Source of the DNA: Streptomyces canus 299MFChir4.1
GTDB lineage: Bacteria > Actinomycetota > Actinomycetes > Streptomycetales > Streptomycetaceae
Direction: 5' to 3'
NCBI RefSeq assembly: GCF_000383615.1
Contig: NZ_KB911595.1
Span: forward strand, 124,001-188,000
DNA length: 64,000 bases
Part shown: piece after piece, positions 51,692 to 59,910 of the stretch
How positions within the stretch are numbered: the stretch's first letter is position 1
How the letters are laid out: each line of letters begins with the position of its first letter
Made by a program: the position numbers and the translations under genes
Notes under the pieces: model-generated
The model's database searches: none
What the model saw: only the letters and a program-made list of their open reading frames with translations
What the model was told of the DNA's origin: nothing

Positions 51692-52015
51692 ATGACCGAA
51701 GGACACACGATCACCATCGAGCAAGTCGACCGGCACGTGCGCGTGGCGCACGGCGACCAGATTCTGGCGGAGAGCGAACGGGCCCTCGTGCTGCGCGAGA
51801 CGGGCTGTCCGCCGCGGTACTACCTCCCCGCCGAGGACGTACGACTCGACCTGCTGACCCCTTCCGACACCCACACCTACTGCCCGTTCAAGGGCACCGC
51901 GTCCTACTGGTCGCTGCCGGACGCGCCGGACCTGGTGTGGTCCTATCCCGAGCCGAAGCCCGCCGTCGCCGAGATCAAGGACCACCTCTGTTTCTACGAG
52001 GTCGACGTGTCCTGA
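51692..52015 (+). CDS. DUF427 family protein
   Basis: 107 aa, one DUF427 domain: HVRVAHGDQILAESERALVL, then RYYLPAEDVRLDLL, THTYCPFKGTASYWS and the DLVWSYPEPKPAVAEIKDHL end with the conserved YPxP and FY. Members are small beta-rich proteins of unknown function, common in actinobacteria. The ribosome site is weak. It lies 37 nt before an alpha/beta hydrolase on the same strand, a likely two-gene transcript. Confidence 0.85.
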   Translation: MTEGHTITIEQVDRHVRVAHGDQILAESERALVLRETGCPPRYYLPAEDVRLDLLTPSDTHTYCPFKGTASYWSLPDAPDLVWSYPEPKPAVAEIKDHLCFYEVDVS

Positions 52016-52052
52016 CCGATGACTTCGCCGTCGTACGGCAGTCTCCACAGAC

Positions 52053-52835
52053 ATGGACAAGAAGACCCTCTCGCGCGACGGCACTCCGATCGCGTACGAA
52101 CGCACCGGGCAGGGCCCGGCGGTCATCCTCGTCAGCGGCGCGATGTCCACGGGCGGTACGGTCGCGCCCCTGGCGGTGCCGCTGGCCGAGCGGTTCGACG
52201 TGCTCGTGTACGACCGCCGGGGCCGCGGTGCGAGCGGCGACACGGCCCCCTACGCGGTGGCCCGTGAGGTCGACGACCTCGCCGCGCTCATCGAGACGGC
52301 GGGCGGCGAGGCGAGCCTGTGCGGCATCTCGTCCGGCGGTGCGCTGGTCCTGGAGGCCGCGGCGAGCGGGCTGCCGGTCCGGCGGGTCGCCGTGTACGAG
52401 ACACCGTTCGCGGACTTCCTCGACGGCGGCGCCGAGGGGAACGCCGAGTACACCCGAAGCCTCGACGCGGCGCTCGCCGAGGGGCGGCGCGGGGACGCGG
52501 TGGAACTGTTCCTGCGGCTCACCGGCATGGGCGAGGAGATGATCCAGGGCGCCCGCCAGTCCCCCATGTGGCCCGGCATGGAGGCGGTCGCCCCGACGCT
52601 CGCCTACGACAACGCGGTCATGGCCGGCGGCCTGGTCCCCCGGGACCGGCTGGCCGCGATCACGGTCCCGGTGCTGGCGGTCGCGGGCGGCGCGAGCCCC
52701 GAGTGGATGCGTGAGGGCACCAGGGCGGTCGCGGAGGCGGCCCCGAAGGGCTCGTACCGTGTCCTGGAGGGCCAGACCCACATGGTCGACCCGACCGCCC
52801 TGGGGCCGGTTTTGACGGAGTTCTTCGCGGGCTGA
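52053..52835 (+). CDS. Alpha/beta hydrolase
   Basis: 260 aa. AVILVSGAMSTGG holds the oxyanion region, VLVYDRRGRGASG is the conserved strand-loop, GISSGGALVLEAA carries the nucleophile Ser, and QTHMVDPTAL the catalytic His; the Asp is expected in VLAVAGGASPEW. Resembles small haloperoxidase/esterase-like hydrolases. Substrate unknown. Probably transcribed with the DUF427 gene. Followed by a GC-rich gap with CACGCGCGCGTG palindromes before the convergent mnmA. Confidence 0.85.
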   Translation: MDKKTLSRDGTPIAYERTGQGPAVILVSGAMSTGGTVAPLAVPLAERFDVLVYDRRGRGASGDTAPYAVAREVDDLAALIETAGGEASLCGISSGGALVLEAAASGLPVRRVAVYETPFADFLDGGAEGNAEYTRSLDAALAEGRRGDAVELFLRLTGMGEEMIQGARQSPMWPGMEAVAPTLAYDNAVMAGGLVPRDRLAAITVPVLAVAGGASPEWMREGTRAVAEAAPKGSYRVLEGQTHMVDPTALGPVLTEFFAG

Positions 52836-52932
52836 CGATCGGGCACGCGCGCGTGGCGGGACTTACCTGTCCCCAGTACGCGCGCGTGGTGGCGTCACGC
52901 AGCGCAGGGCGCGCGCATGCTCGCCGGACGGG

Positions 52933-54057
52933 TCAGGCCACGCCCGCCGCCACCCGCACCGTGGACGCGATCGTCGCCGAGCCCACCACGCGCGTGTCGT
53001 CGTACAGCACGATCGCCTGGCCCGGGGCCACCCCGCGGACGGGCTCCGCGAACGACACCTGCAACGCGCCGTCCACCAGCTCCGCGGTGACCTCGGTCTC
53101 GCCGCCGTGGGCGCGGAGCTGGGCGGTGTAGGTGCCGGGGCCGACCGGGGCCGCACCGCACCAGCGGGGCTTGATCGCGCTGAGGGCGGTCACGTCCAGG
53201 GCGGCGGCCGGGCCGACGGTCACCGTGTTGTTCACCGGAGAGATGTCGAGGACATAGCGCGGCTTGCCGTCGGCGGCCGGGGTGCCGATGCGCAGCCCCT
53301 TGCGCTGGCCGATGGTGAAGCCGTACGCGCCCTCGTGGGTGCCGACCTTCGCGCCCGACTCGTCGACGATGTCGCCCTCCGCCCGGCCGAGGCGCGAGGC
53401 GAGGAAGCCCTGGGTGTCACCGTCGGCGATGAAGCAGATGTCGTGCGAGTCGGGCTTCTTGGCGACCGCGAGGCCCCGGCGCTCGGCCTCGGCGCGGATC
53501 TCGTCCTTGGTGGTGACCGTGTCGCCGAGCGGGAACAGGGCGTGCGCCAGCTGCTTCTCGTCCAGGACGCCGAGGACGTACGACTGGTCCTTCGCCATGT
53601 CGGAGGCGCGGTGCAGCTCCCGGGAGCCGTCCGCGAGCGTGACGACCTTCGCGTAGTGGCCCGTGCACACCGCGTCGAAGCCCAGCGCGAGCGCCTTGTC
53701 GAGCAGCGCGGCGAACTTGATCTTCTCGTTGCAGCGCAGGCAGGGGTTCGGGGTGCGGCCGGCCTCGTACTCGGCGACGAAGTCCTCGACGACGTCCTCG
53801 CGGAAGCGATCGGCGAGGTCCCAGACGTAGAACGGGATGCCGATGACGTCGGCGGCCCGGCGGGCGTCGCGCGAGTCCTCGATGGTGCAACAGCCACGCG
53901 CGCCCGTGCGGAACGATTGAGGGTTCGCGGAGAGCGCGAGGTGGACGCCGGTCACGTCGTGGCCGGCTTCGGCGGCACGGGCGGCGGCGACGGCGGAGTC
54001 CACTCCTCCGGACATGGCGGCGAGAACGCGAAGAGGGCGCTGCGTGGTGTCAGTCAT
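52933..54057 (-). CDS. mnmA: tRNA-specific 2-thiouridylase
   Basis: 374 aa. Installs sulfur at wobble U34 of Lys/Glu/Gln tRNAs using ATP and persulfide sulfur. PP-loop AAMSGGVDSAVAAARA near the start, catalytic Cys in TPNPCLRCNEKIKF, DMAKDQSYVL, second catalytic Cys in KPDSHDICFIADGDTQGFL, and GYTIGQRKGL-type YGFTIGQRKGLRIG in the C-terminal domain. A cysteine desulfurase, the usual sulfur donor, is encoded 769 bp further on, with an amidase gene on the other strand between them. ATG start. Confidence 0.95.
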   Translation of the reverse strand: MTDTTQRPLRVLAAMSGGVDSAVAAARAAEAGHDVTGVHLALSANPQSFRTGARGCCTIEDSRDARRAADVIGIPFYVWDLADRFREDVVEDFVAEYEAGRTPNPCLRCNEKIKFAALLDKALALGFDAVCTGHYAKVVTLADGSRELHRASDMAKDQSYVLGVLDEKQLAHALFPLGDTVTTKDEIRAEAERRGLAVAKKPDSHDICFIADGDTQGFLASRLGRAEGDIVDESGAKVGTHEGAYGFTIGQRKGLRIGTPAADGKPRYVLDISPVNNTVTVGPAAALDVTALSAIKPRWCGAAPVGPGTYTAQLRAHGGETEVTAELVDGALQVSFAEPVRGVAPGQAIVLYDDTRVVGSATIASTVRVAAGVA

Positions 54058-54117
54058 AACCCTTCAAGAGTACGGGGACGCGGGAACCGGGGCGGCCGGG
54101 TATCCGTTGACGACCAC

Positions 54118-54789
54118 ATGGGGGCGACAGAGGGTTCCGGGGACGCCGACCGGCGCATCGGCCGGCGGGCCCTGCTCATCGGCGGGGCGGCGGCCGCCGT
54201 GGGCACGGCGGTGCTGGCCCGCGACGAGCTGGCGCGGCTGTGGTGGCGGGCTCCGGGAGTGGAGAAGCCGCGGGTCGAGGGCGCGGTCGACTTCGGCGGC
54301 GCGCAGTGGGTGGCGGCCTCCGACGCGAACTGGCGGCGCGCGGACCGGCCCGACGACTACGGCATAGACATGGTGGTCATCCATGTCACCCAGGGCAGTT
54401 TCGCGAGCGCGGTGAAGGTGTTCCAGGACCCGGGCCACGGGGCGGCCGCGCACTACGTCGTCCGCAAGGACGGGTACATCACGCAGATGATCCGCGAGCT
54501 GGACGTGGCGTACCACGCGGGCAACCGCGCCTACAACGAACGCAGTGTGGGCATCGAGCACGAGGGCTTCGTCGACCGGCCCGAGGACTTCACGGACGCG
54601 ATGTACGCGGCCTCGGCGCGGCTCACGGCCCGGATATGCGCGCGGTACGCCATCCCCGTCGACCGCGAGCACATCATCGGCCATGTGGAGGTGCCGGGGA
54701 CGGACCACACCGACCCGGGCAAGCACTGGGACTGGGACCGGTACATGAAGTCGGTGCGGCAGGCCAGGCGGGCCCTCACGCAGGTGTGA
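54118..54789 (+). CDS. Exported N-acetylmuramoyl-L-alanine amidase (amidase_2)
   Basis: 223 aa. An N-terminal twin-arginine-type leader (RRIGRRALLIGGAAAAVG) suggests Tat export. The amidase_2/PGRP domain has its zinc ligands in VVIHVTQGS (His), the central AHYVVRKDGYITQMI, LDVAYHAGNRA, GIEHEG with the catalytic Glu, and HIIGHVEVPGTDHTDPGKHWDW with His and the lysine ending. It would cut the lactyl-alanine bond of peptidoglycan outside the cell, as in wall turnover. Start ATG 54118; the frame is open upstream on the strand opposite mnmA, but that part is antisense. Confidence 0.88.
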   Translation: MGATEGSGDADRRIGRRALLIGGAAAAVGTAVLARDELARLWWRAPGVEKPRVEGAVDFGGAQWVAASDANWRRADRPDDYGIDMVVIHVTQGSFASAVKVFQDPGHGAAAHYVVRKDGYITQMIRELDVAYHAGNRAYNERSVGIEHEGFVDRPEDFTDAMYAASARLTARICARYAIPVDREHIIGHVEVPGTDHTDPGKHWDWDRYMKSVRQARRALTQV

Positions 54790-54825
54790 GCCCTCGGTTC
54801 CCTCACGCACCCCGCCTCGGGAGCG

Positions 54826-55995
54826 TCACGTCAGCCCCGCCGCGCGGGCGCGTTCCACCGCCGGGCCGATGGCCTTCGCGACCGCCTCGACGTCCGCCTC
54901 GGTGGAGGTGTGGCCGAGGGAGAAGCGCAGGGTGCCGCGGGCCAGGTCGGGGTCGGTGCCGGTGGCCAGCAGGACGTGGCTGGGCTGGGCGACGCCCGCG
55001 GTGCAGGCGGAGCCGGTGGAGCACTCGATGCCCTGCGCGTCCAGGAGCAGGAGCAGGGAGTCGCCCTCGCAGCCGGGGAAGGTGAAGTGGGCGTTGGCCG
55101 GGAGCCGCCCTCCTGGCGCCGGGTCGCCGCCGAGGATCGCGTCCGGGACCGCCGTACGGACCGCCTCGACCAGGGAGTCGCGCAGGGCGCCGATCTCGGC
55201 CTCGAACCACTCGCGCTGTTCGGCGGCGAGGCGGCCGGCGACCGCGAAGGAGGCGATGGCGGGGACGTCGAGGGTGCCGGAGCGGACGTGGCGCTCCTGA
55301 CCGCCGCCGTGCAGGACGGGGACGGGGGTCCACTCCCGGCCGAGCACGAGCGCGCCGATGCCGTACGGGCCGCCGATCTTGTGGCCCGACACCGCCATCG
55401 CGGCGAGGCCGGAGGCGGCGAAGTCGACGGGGACCTGACCGAAGGCCTGAACCGCGTCGGCGTGCAGCGGGACGCCGAACTCGCCGCTGACCTCGGCGAG
55501 TTCGCGGACCGGCAGGACCGTGCCGATCTCGTTGTTGGCCCACATGACCGTGGCGAGGGCGACGTCGTCGGGATTCCGGGCGATGGCCTCGCGCAGGGCC
55601 TCGGGGTGGACCCGGCCGTGCTTGTCGACGGGGAGGTACTCGACGGTGGCGCCCTCGTGTTCGCCGAGCCAGTGGACGGCGTCGAGGACGGCGTGGTGTT
55701 CGACGGGGCTGGCGAGGACCCGCGTCCTTGCGGGGTCCGCGTCGCGCCGGGACCAGTACAGGCCCTTCACGGCGAGGTTGTCGGCCTCCGTGCCGCCGGA
55801 GGTGAGGACGATCTCGCTGGGCCGGGCGCCGAGTGCCTCCGCGAGGGTCTCGCGGGATTCCTCGACCGTACGGCGGGCCCTGCGGCCGGAGGCGTGGAGG
55901 GAAGAGGCGTTGCCGGTGGCGCCGAGGTGCGCGGTGAGTGCCTCGACCGCCTCGGGGAGCATCGGGGTGGTCGCGGCGTGGTCGAGGTATGCCAT
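54826..55995 (-). CDS. Cysteine desulfurase (IscS/NifS type)
   Basis: 389 aa, PLP-dependent, converting cysteine to alanine and enzyme persulfide for tRNA thiolation and Fe-S assembly. MAYLDHAATTPM, HASGRRARRTVEESRE, TSGGTEADNLA, the PLP lysine in VSGHKIGGPYGIGALV, RSGTLDVPAIASF and the mobile-loop nucleophile Cys in IECSTGSACTAGV. Size and loop type agree with class I enzymes. Near mnmA, consistent with sulfur delivery to it. No iscU or isc regulator is adjacent. Its stop faces the amidase gene with only 36 nt between. Confidence 0.93.
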   Translation of the reverse strand: MAYLDHAATTPMLPEAVEALTAHLGATGNASSLHASGRRARRTVEESRETLAEALGARPSEIVLTSGGTEADNLAVKGLYWSRRDADPARTRVLASPVEHHAVLDAVHWLGEHEGATVEYLPVDKHGRVHPEALREAIARNPDDVALATVMWANNEIGTVLPVRELAEVSGEFGVPLHADAVQAFGQVPVDFAASGLAAMAVSGHKIGGPYGIGALVLGREWTPVPVLHGGGQERHVRSGTLDVPAIASFAVAGRLAAEQREWFEAEIGALRDSLVEAVRTAVPDAILGGDPAPGGRLPANAHFTFPGCEGDSLLLLLDAQGIECSTGSACTAGVAQPSHVLLATGTDPDLARGTLRFSLGHTSTEADVEAVAKAIGPAVERARAAGLT

Positions 55996-56061
55996 GGTGA
56001 CGCCGATTCTACGGGTCGCGGGTGAGCACCCTCAGGCCAGGACCGGCCGCCGCCGACGGGC

Positions 56062-56328
56062 TCAGAAGCTCCAGGACGGCGTGTTGTCCAGCTGCATGAA
56101 GGCCACCAGGACCAGCAGGTCGGCCACTCCGAGGCCGAGGCCCAGGTAGGCACGGCCGCGGCGGGCGGTGCCGCGCCACAGGGCCACCGAGGCCAGGACG
56201 ATGGCGATCGGGCCGAGGAAGACGTTGAGGACGAGAAGGCCGACGAGGCCGAGGATGAAGGACGCCACGGCCATGCCGTCGGCGTCACGGGCACCGGTCT
56301 GTCGGGTGGCCTGCGCGGTGAGCTGCAT
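56062..56328 (-). CDS. DUF4190-type small membrane protein
   Basis: 88 aa. A polar N-terminus (MQLTAQATRQTGARDADG) precedes MAVASFILGLVGLLVLNVFL, the start of a DUF4190 domain, then GPIAIVLASVALWRGTARRG and GLGLGVADLLVLVAF; two to three transmembrane segments. DUF4190 proteins are small membrane proteins of unknown role. It shares strand with a 54-aa membrane protein just upstream (35 nt), and both lie divergently from a FabR-like TetR gene. Confidence 0.8.
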   Translation of the reverse strand: MQLTAQATRQTGARDADGMAVASFILGLVGLLVLNVFLGPIAIVLASVALWRGTARRGRAYLGLGLGVADLLVLVAFMQLDNTPSWSF

Positions 56329-56363
56329 GGTGATCAGTGCTCCTGGGGACGGCGTGGCGGGGG

Positions 56364-56528
56364 TCAGTGGGCCGAGGTGCGGCGGCGGGCGTGGCGCTCG
56401 CGGAGCGCGAAGATGCCCAGCCAGGCGGCGATCACGACGGCGGCGACGGCGGTGAAGGTGAGCGGCGCGTGGGCGACGGTGCCCAGGACGACGCCGAGGA
56501 GCATGAGTGCGGCGACGAGGAACAGCAT
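56364..56528 (-). CDS. Very small membrane protein (54 aa)
   Basis: 54 aa: MLFLVAALMLLGVVLGTVAH and AVAAVVIAAWLGIFAL are two hydrophobic helices, ending in a basic tail (RERHARRRTSAH). The ATG has a GGAGGGG ribosome site, and the stop is followed 35 nt later by the DUF4190 gene, so the pair is probably one transcript starting in the operator-rich gap shared with the TetR gene. The two-helix hairpin and positive tail fit an inner-membrane microprotein. No family recognised. Confidence 0.65.
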   Translation of the reverse strand: MLFLVAALMLLGVVLGTVAHAPLTFTAVAAVVIAAWLGIFALRERHARRRTSAH

Positions 56529-56568
56529 GGGACGGATCCCCCTCCGATTCGGCGGTCGTTACGTTTGG

Positions 56569-56596
56569 GTGAACAGTTGTAGTTACACTTGTTCAC
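56569..56596. promoter_or_regulatory. FabR/DesT-type operator in the divergent intergenic region
   Basis: GTGAACA (56569-56575) and TGTTCAC (56590-56596) form a perfect 7-bp-arm inverted repeat with a 14-nt spacer. A GAACAGTTGT decamer within it recurs near the TetR start. The half-site resembles the TGAAC-type sites recorded for FabR/DesT fatty-acid regulators, and the adjacent regulator is of that type. Binding is inferred. Confidence 0.5.
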
Positions 56597-56638
56597 TGAC
56601 TCTAGAGTCTAGCGCCTGTCCGGCTTTCCAATCACAGA

Positions 56639-56654
56639 GAACAGTTGTTAACTG
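56639..56654. promoter_or_regulatory. Second operator-like site before the TetR gene
   Basis: GAACAGTTGT at 56639-56648 repeats 56571-56580 exactly, and CAGTT-GTT-AACTG is a local inverted repeat at 56642-56654. It lies only 6 nt before the regulator start, in a good position for autorepression. Confidence 0.4.
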
Positions 56655-56660
56655 GATGAC

Positions 56661-57287
56661 ATGAGTCACACCCTCGGCCTCCGGCAGGCACAGAAGCAGA
56701 AGACCCGGCAGGCGCTCCTGGACGCGGCCCTGGGACTGCTGGAGGAACAGAGCTTGAGCAGCCTGGGCCTGCGCGAGGTCACGCGTGCCGTCGGCATCGC
56801 GCCGACCGCCTTCTACCGGCACTTCCGCTCCACCGCGGATCTCGGTACGGCCCTCGTCGAGGAGGCGTTGGGCAGCCTGCACCCGATGATCCGGACGACG
56901 GTGTCCACGGCCGACGACCACGGCCAACGCATCAAGCGCGCCATCGAGTTGATCGCCGGCCATGTAGACGCGTACCCCGCCCACGTCCGGTTTATCGCCC
57001 GCGAACGACATGGCGGAGTCCAGCCGGTCCGGGAGGCCATCCGGGAGCAACTGGCCCGGTTCGGGCAGGAGGTGAGGGACGAGCTGGCCAAGGACCCGGT
57101 GTCCGGCGGCTGGAGCGAGGACGACCTGCTGATGCTGGCCAACCTCTACGTCGACCAGATGCTGATCACGGCTTCCCTGTTCCTGGAGGCCCTGGAGGCG
57201 ACCCCGGAGGAACGGGACCGGGTCTGCCAGGTGGCGGAGCGTCAGATGCGGCTGATCAGCATCGGCCGCCAGCACTGGCTGGATTAG
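56661..57287 (+). CDS. TetR family regulator of the FabR/DesT type
   Basis: 208 aa. The helix-turn-helix region KQKTRQALLDAALGLLEEQS then SLSSLGLREVTRAVGIAPTA and FYRHFRSTADLG closely resembles FabR, the enterobacterial regulator of unsaturated fatty acid synthesis, also in spacing and the ligand-domain opening ERHGG and the C-terminal RQMRLISIGRQHW. This suggests sensing of acyl chains or acyl-CoA. Members of this group also govern desaturase genes in actinobacteria. The start ATG sits 6 nt after an operator-like repeat, so it is probably autoregulated; the divergent small membrane proteins are likely co-regulated. Confidence 0.85.
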   Translation: MSHTLGLRQAQKQKTRQALLDAALGLLEEQSLSSLGLREVTRAVGIAPTAFYRHFRSTADLGTALVEEALGSLHPMIRTTVSTADDHGQRIKRAIELIAGHVDAYPAHVRFIARERHGGVQPVREAIREQLARFGQEVRDELAKDPVSGGWSEDDLLMLANLYVDQMLITASLFLEALEATPEERDRVCQVAERQMRLISIGRQHWLD

Positions 57288-57358
57288 TCACCGCACAGGA
57301 GGGCGGCACCCCCGCTCACCCGGAGTACCGCCCCTGCCGTACGGCGTCCTGCACCATG

Positions 57359-57718
57359 TCAGCTCTTCGTCGCCGCCGCGCTCGGCGCACCGCTGGGCGA
57401 GCCGCTCGGGGCCGCGCCGCCCGCGCCGCCGCCGGGACCGCCGCAGCCGCCCATGCCGCCGCCGGGCCCGCCGCTCGGCATGCCGGAGGGGGTGCCGCTG
57501 GGCGCGCCCGACGGCCGGGCGGTGGCGTTTCCGATGGGGGCGCCCGAGGGGGCACCGCTGGGCATGCCGGACGCGTTGCCGGTGGGGGCCTGACAGTTCT
57601 GCCCGCCCGAGGTGCCGCTGTTCGAGGACGACGACGAGTCGCCCGAGCCGCAGGCCACCAGGGCGAGGGGCGAGAGCGCCAGCAGGGCCACGGCGGGGAG
57701 GAGACGCACACGCTTCAT
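57359..57718 (-). CDS. Low-complexity secreted lipoprotein
   Basis: 119 aa. MKRVRLLPAVALLALSPLALVAC is a lipoprotein signal with Cys23. The rest is low-complexity: Ser-rich (GDSSSSSNSGTSGG), then repeated GAPSG/GMPSG units, a Gly-rich GPGGGMGGCGGPGGGAGG tract and a GSPSGAPS end. It resembles spacer-like surface lipoproteins with no folded domain; extended Pro/Ser/Gly repeats often traverse the peptidoglycan layer. The number of repeats may vary between strains. Convergent with the FabR-like gene. Confidence 0.7.
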   Translation of the reverse strand: MKRVRLLPAVALLALSPLALVACGSGDSSSSSNSGTSGGQNCQAPTGNASGMPSGAPSGAPIGNATARPSGAPSGTPSGMPSGGPGGGMGGCGGPGGGAGGAAPSGSPSGAPSAAATKS

Positions 57719-57832
57719 GAGAGACAGCTCCGGAGAGGATGAGGAAGTCCTGAGGTCGGGAACTGTCGCAACGGCCCCTGAGCCTTCGGTGGGGCCGGCC
57801 TGTCCCCCGCCTGTGCGGGAGGCAAAGCGCGG

Positions 57833-58837
57833 CTAAAGCAGCTCCTGCGAGCTGGGGTTCTGTACGGACCGCTCACCCACCCGCTGGTACAGGTCCGTGA
57901 CAGAGGCGGCCGCGCGGGCCACCTCCTCGCGTACCTCGGGCGGCGAGAGGACCTCCACGCGGTCGGAGAACTGCAGGAGTTGACGGGCCTCACCGACCAC
58001 GCCGAGCGAGAGCCGGGCCGTCACCCACGCGTCCTCGCCGTCGCCCTCGGGGAGTTCGGTCAGATACGGGGCCATCAGCCGTACGAACAGGTCGAGTCGG
58101 TCGCGTCGGACCCGGACGGTGACGTCGATGCCGCCGGGGCGTTCCTCGACCTGGCGGCGCAACACCTCCCAGACCTCGGCGAGTTCGACACCGGGCCGAC
58201 GCCTGACGGGTTCGTCCAGCACGGCCGCGGAGCGCACCCGGTCGGCCCGGAACAGCCGCGGGAGGCCCCGCCGGTCGGCGACCAGGTACCAGACACCCGC
58301 CTTGGCGACGAGACCGTACGGGTCCACGGTGTACGTCCGTGTCTCGCGCTCCCCGCTGTGCCGGTACCGCAGCCGCAGCCGGCGGTCGGCGAAGACGGCG
58401 TCCTGGAGGGCCGCCAGGTCCACGGACCGCTGCGGCCCGCCCTTCCAGCGGGTGGCGTCGACCAGGACGCGGCGGGAGGTGGCCTCGGCCGCCGGGCGGT
58501 GCGGGGCGGGCAGTGCGGCCATCACCTTGCGCAGCGCCGAGCCGAGGGCGGAGTCCAGGCCGAGGGCCGCGTGGGCGCCCTGGGCGGCCAGGATGAACAG
58601 GGCGCGGGACTCGTCGGCGGTCAGGCCGGTGACGTCCGTGCGGAATCCGGCGAGGAGTTCGATGCCGCCGTGTCGCCCGCGCTCGGCGTACACGGGCACC
58701 CCGGAGGCGGACAGGGCCTCCACGTCCCGGTAGATGGTCCGCACGGACACCTCGAGCCGGGCGGCGAGTTCATGCGCGGGCACCCGGCCCCGGGTCTGCA
58801 GAAGCAGCAGGATCGACAGGAGACGGTCGGACTTCAC
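57833..58837 (-). CDS. WYL-domain transcriptional regulator (DeoR/YafY type)
   Basis: 334 aa. N-terminal helix-turn-helix (SDRLLSILLLLQTRGRVPAH and LEVSVRTIYRDVEALSASGVP), then a WYL domain (about residues 150-240) with AGVWYLVADRRGLPRLFRADRV around the WYL motif, and a C-terminal WCX extension (GIDVTVRVRRDRLDLFV onward). WYL proteins bind ligands such as oligonucleotides or c-di-GMP-like molecules. The ligand and targets of this one are unknown. Standalone; its stop lies 114 nt from the lipoprotein start. Confidence 0.9.
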   Translation of the reverse strand: MKSDRLLSILLLLQTRGRVPAHELAARLEVSVRTIYRDVEALSASGVPVYAERGRHGGIELLAGFRTDVTGLTADESRALFILAAQGAHAALGLDSALGSALRKVMAALPAPHRPAAEATSRRVLVDATRWKGGPQRSVDLAALQDAVFADRRLRLRYRHSGERETRTYTVDPYGLVAKAGVWYLVADRRGLPRLFRADRVRSAAVLDEPVRRRPGVELAEVWEVLRRQVEERPGGIDVTVRVRRDRLDLFVRLMAPYLTELPEGDGEDAWVTARLSLGVVGEARQLLQFSDRVEVLSPPEVREEVARAAASVTDLYQRVGERSVQNPSSQELL

Positions 58838-58909
58838 GGGGACAGGATCTCGCGTGACGCGCCCCGCGGCGGAGCCGCATGCCGAAGCAGCCCCGCGCCC
58901 CCGGGTGGG

Positions 58910-59764
58910 TCAGGACAACCTGACCCTGGCGAGTTGACGCGACTGTGCCACCAACCTGTCCGCGCTGTCCCAGACCTCGGCGTCCTCCTCCAGGAAGCCG
59001 CCGGCGAGGTTGCGGGTGCTGATGGCGACGCGCAGGGGGCCGGGGGCGGGGCGGCAGCGGACGTGGACGGTGAGTTCGACCGTGGGCACCCAGCCCTTGA
59101 GGCCGATCCCGAAGGCCGTGGGCGGGAGCGCATCCACCGCGAGCAGCAGCGAGAAGGGGTCGGCGTCCCGGCCGTCGGCGAGCCCGAACCAGGACCGCAT
59201 CTCGCCCTTGCCGGAGGGCGCGCCGAGGGCCCAGCCCAGGGTCGACGGGTCCAGCTTGAGCATCAGCCGGTCGGTGATGGCGGAGCTGCCGTCGACGGGG
59301 ACGGGCCCGTCCTCGGGACCGAAGCACTGGTCCATCGGCGGGAACACGGGCGGCTTCGCCGACGTACGGACGTCGTCGGGGAGGGAGTCGAGGTCGCCGT
59401 AGGAGGCGAGGGCGCGGATGCGCTCGACCTCCTTGCCCTCGTCGTCGTACTGGAAGAGCGAGGCCTGGCCGGTGGAGAGGGTGCGGCCGGTGCGGACGAC
59501 GTCCGTGCGGATCACCGCCGGTCCGGGCTGGGACGCGGTCAGGTAGTGCGCGGAGATCGTGAACGGGTCGGTGTGCGGCAGGGCGTCCGCGAGGGCGCGG
59601 CCCAGGACGGCCAGGAGGTAGCCACCGTTGACGGCGCTGATGATCGTCCAGCCCGCGGAGAGGTCGATGTCGTAGACGCCAGGGGCGCGGCGGGCGGCCG
59701 CGGTGTCCCTGTCGAACTCGCTGTCGCCGATCGTCGCGCGCGTGGCGGAGGCTGCTTCTGGCAT
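58910..59764 (-). CDS. Acyl-CoA thioesterase-like protein (double hotdog)
   Basis: 284 aa with two hotdog-like halves: STISAVNGGYLLAVLGRAL and HYLTASQPGPAVIRTDVVRTG in the first; PPTAFGIGLKGWVPTVELTV and HVRCRPAPGPLRVAISTRNL in the second. This matches the TesB-like thioesterase family, which hydrolyses acyl-CoA. No catalytic Asp can be pinned down by eye. The start MPEAASATR has a poor ribosome site (TTCAGGC), and a few upstream codons are open. The nearest lipid-related gene is the FabR-like regulator 1.6 kb away, so a link is only suggestive. Confidence 0.75.
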   Translation of the reverse strand: MPEAASATRATIGDSEFDRDTAAARRAPGVYDIDLSAGWTIISAVNGGYLLAVLGRALADALPHTDPFTISAHYLTASQPGPAVIRTDVVRTGRTLSTGQASLFQYDDEGKEVERIRALASYGDLDSLPDDVRTSAKPPVFPPMDQCFGPEDGPVPVDGSSAITDRLMLKLDPSTLGWALGAPSGKGEMRSWFGLADGRDADPFSLLLAVDALPPTAFGIGLKGWVPTVELTVHVRCRPAPGPLRVAISTRNLAGGFLEEDAEVWDSADRLVAQSRQLARVRLS

Positions 59765-59910
59765 GCCTGAACGGTACAACAACTAACTACTAAGCGGTAG
59801 CTTTCCTCCCGGGGGTCGGTCATTCGTCCCAGGTGAGACCCGCGCTATTTCTCGGTAAGCGTCCGTACTCGCCCGTAAACCCCGCACCCGGCAACCTCCT
59901 CTACAGGGAC

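Noticed and set aside
52844..52887. CACGCGCGCGTG and ACGCGCGCGT palindromes in the hydrolase/mnmA gap
   Set aside because: Simple CG-alternating palindromes recur elsewhere in this genome (for example near 17230 and 52992) and are probably compositional.
54118..54789. Amidase read as a longer protein starting at 53107
   Set aside because: The upstream 337 codons lie antisense to mnmA with no domain; the ATG at 54118 precedes the Tat-like leader directly.
57288..57358. Possible terminator between the FabR-like and lipoprotein genes
   Set aside because: Only a six-base imperfect stem (GGGCGG/CCGCCC) with a long loop is visible, too weak to report.
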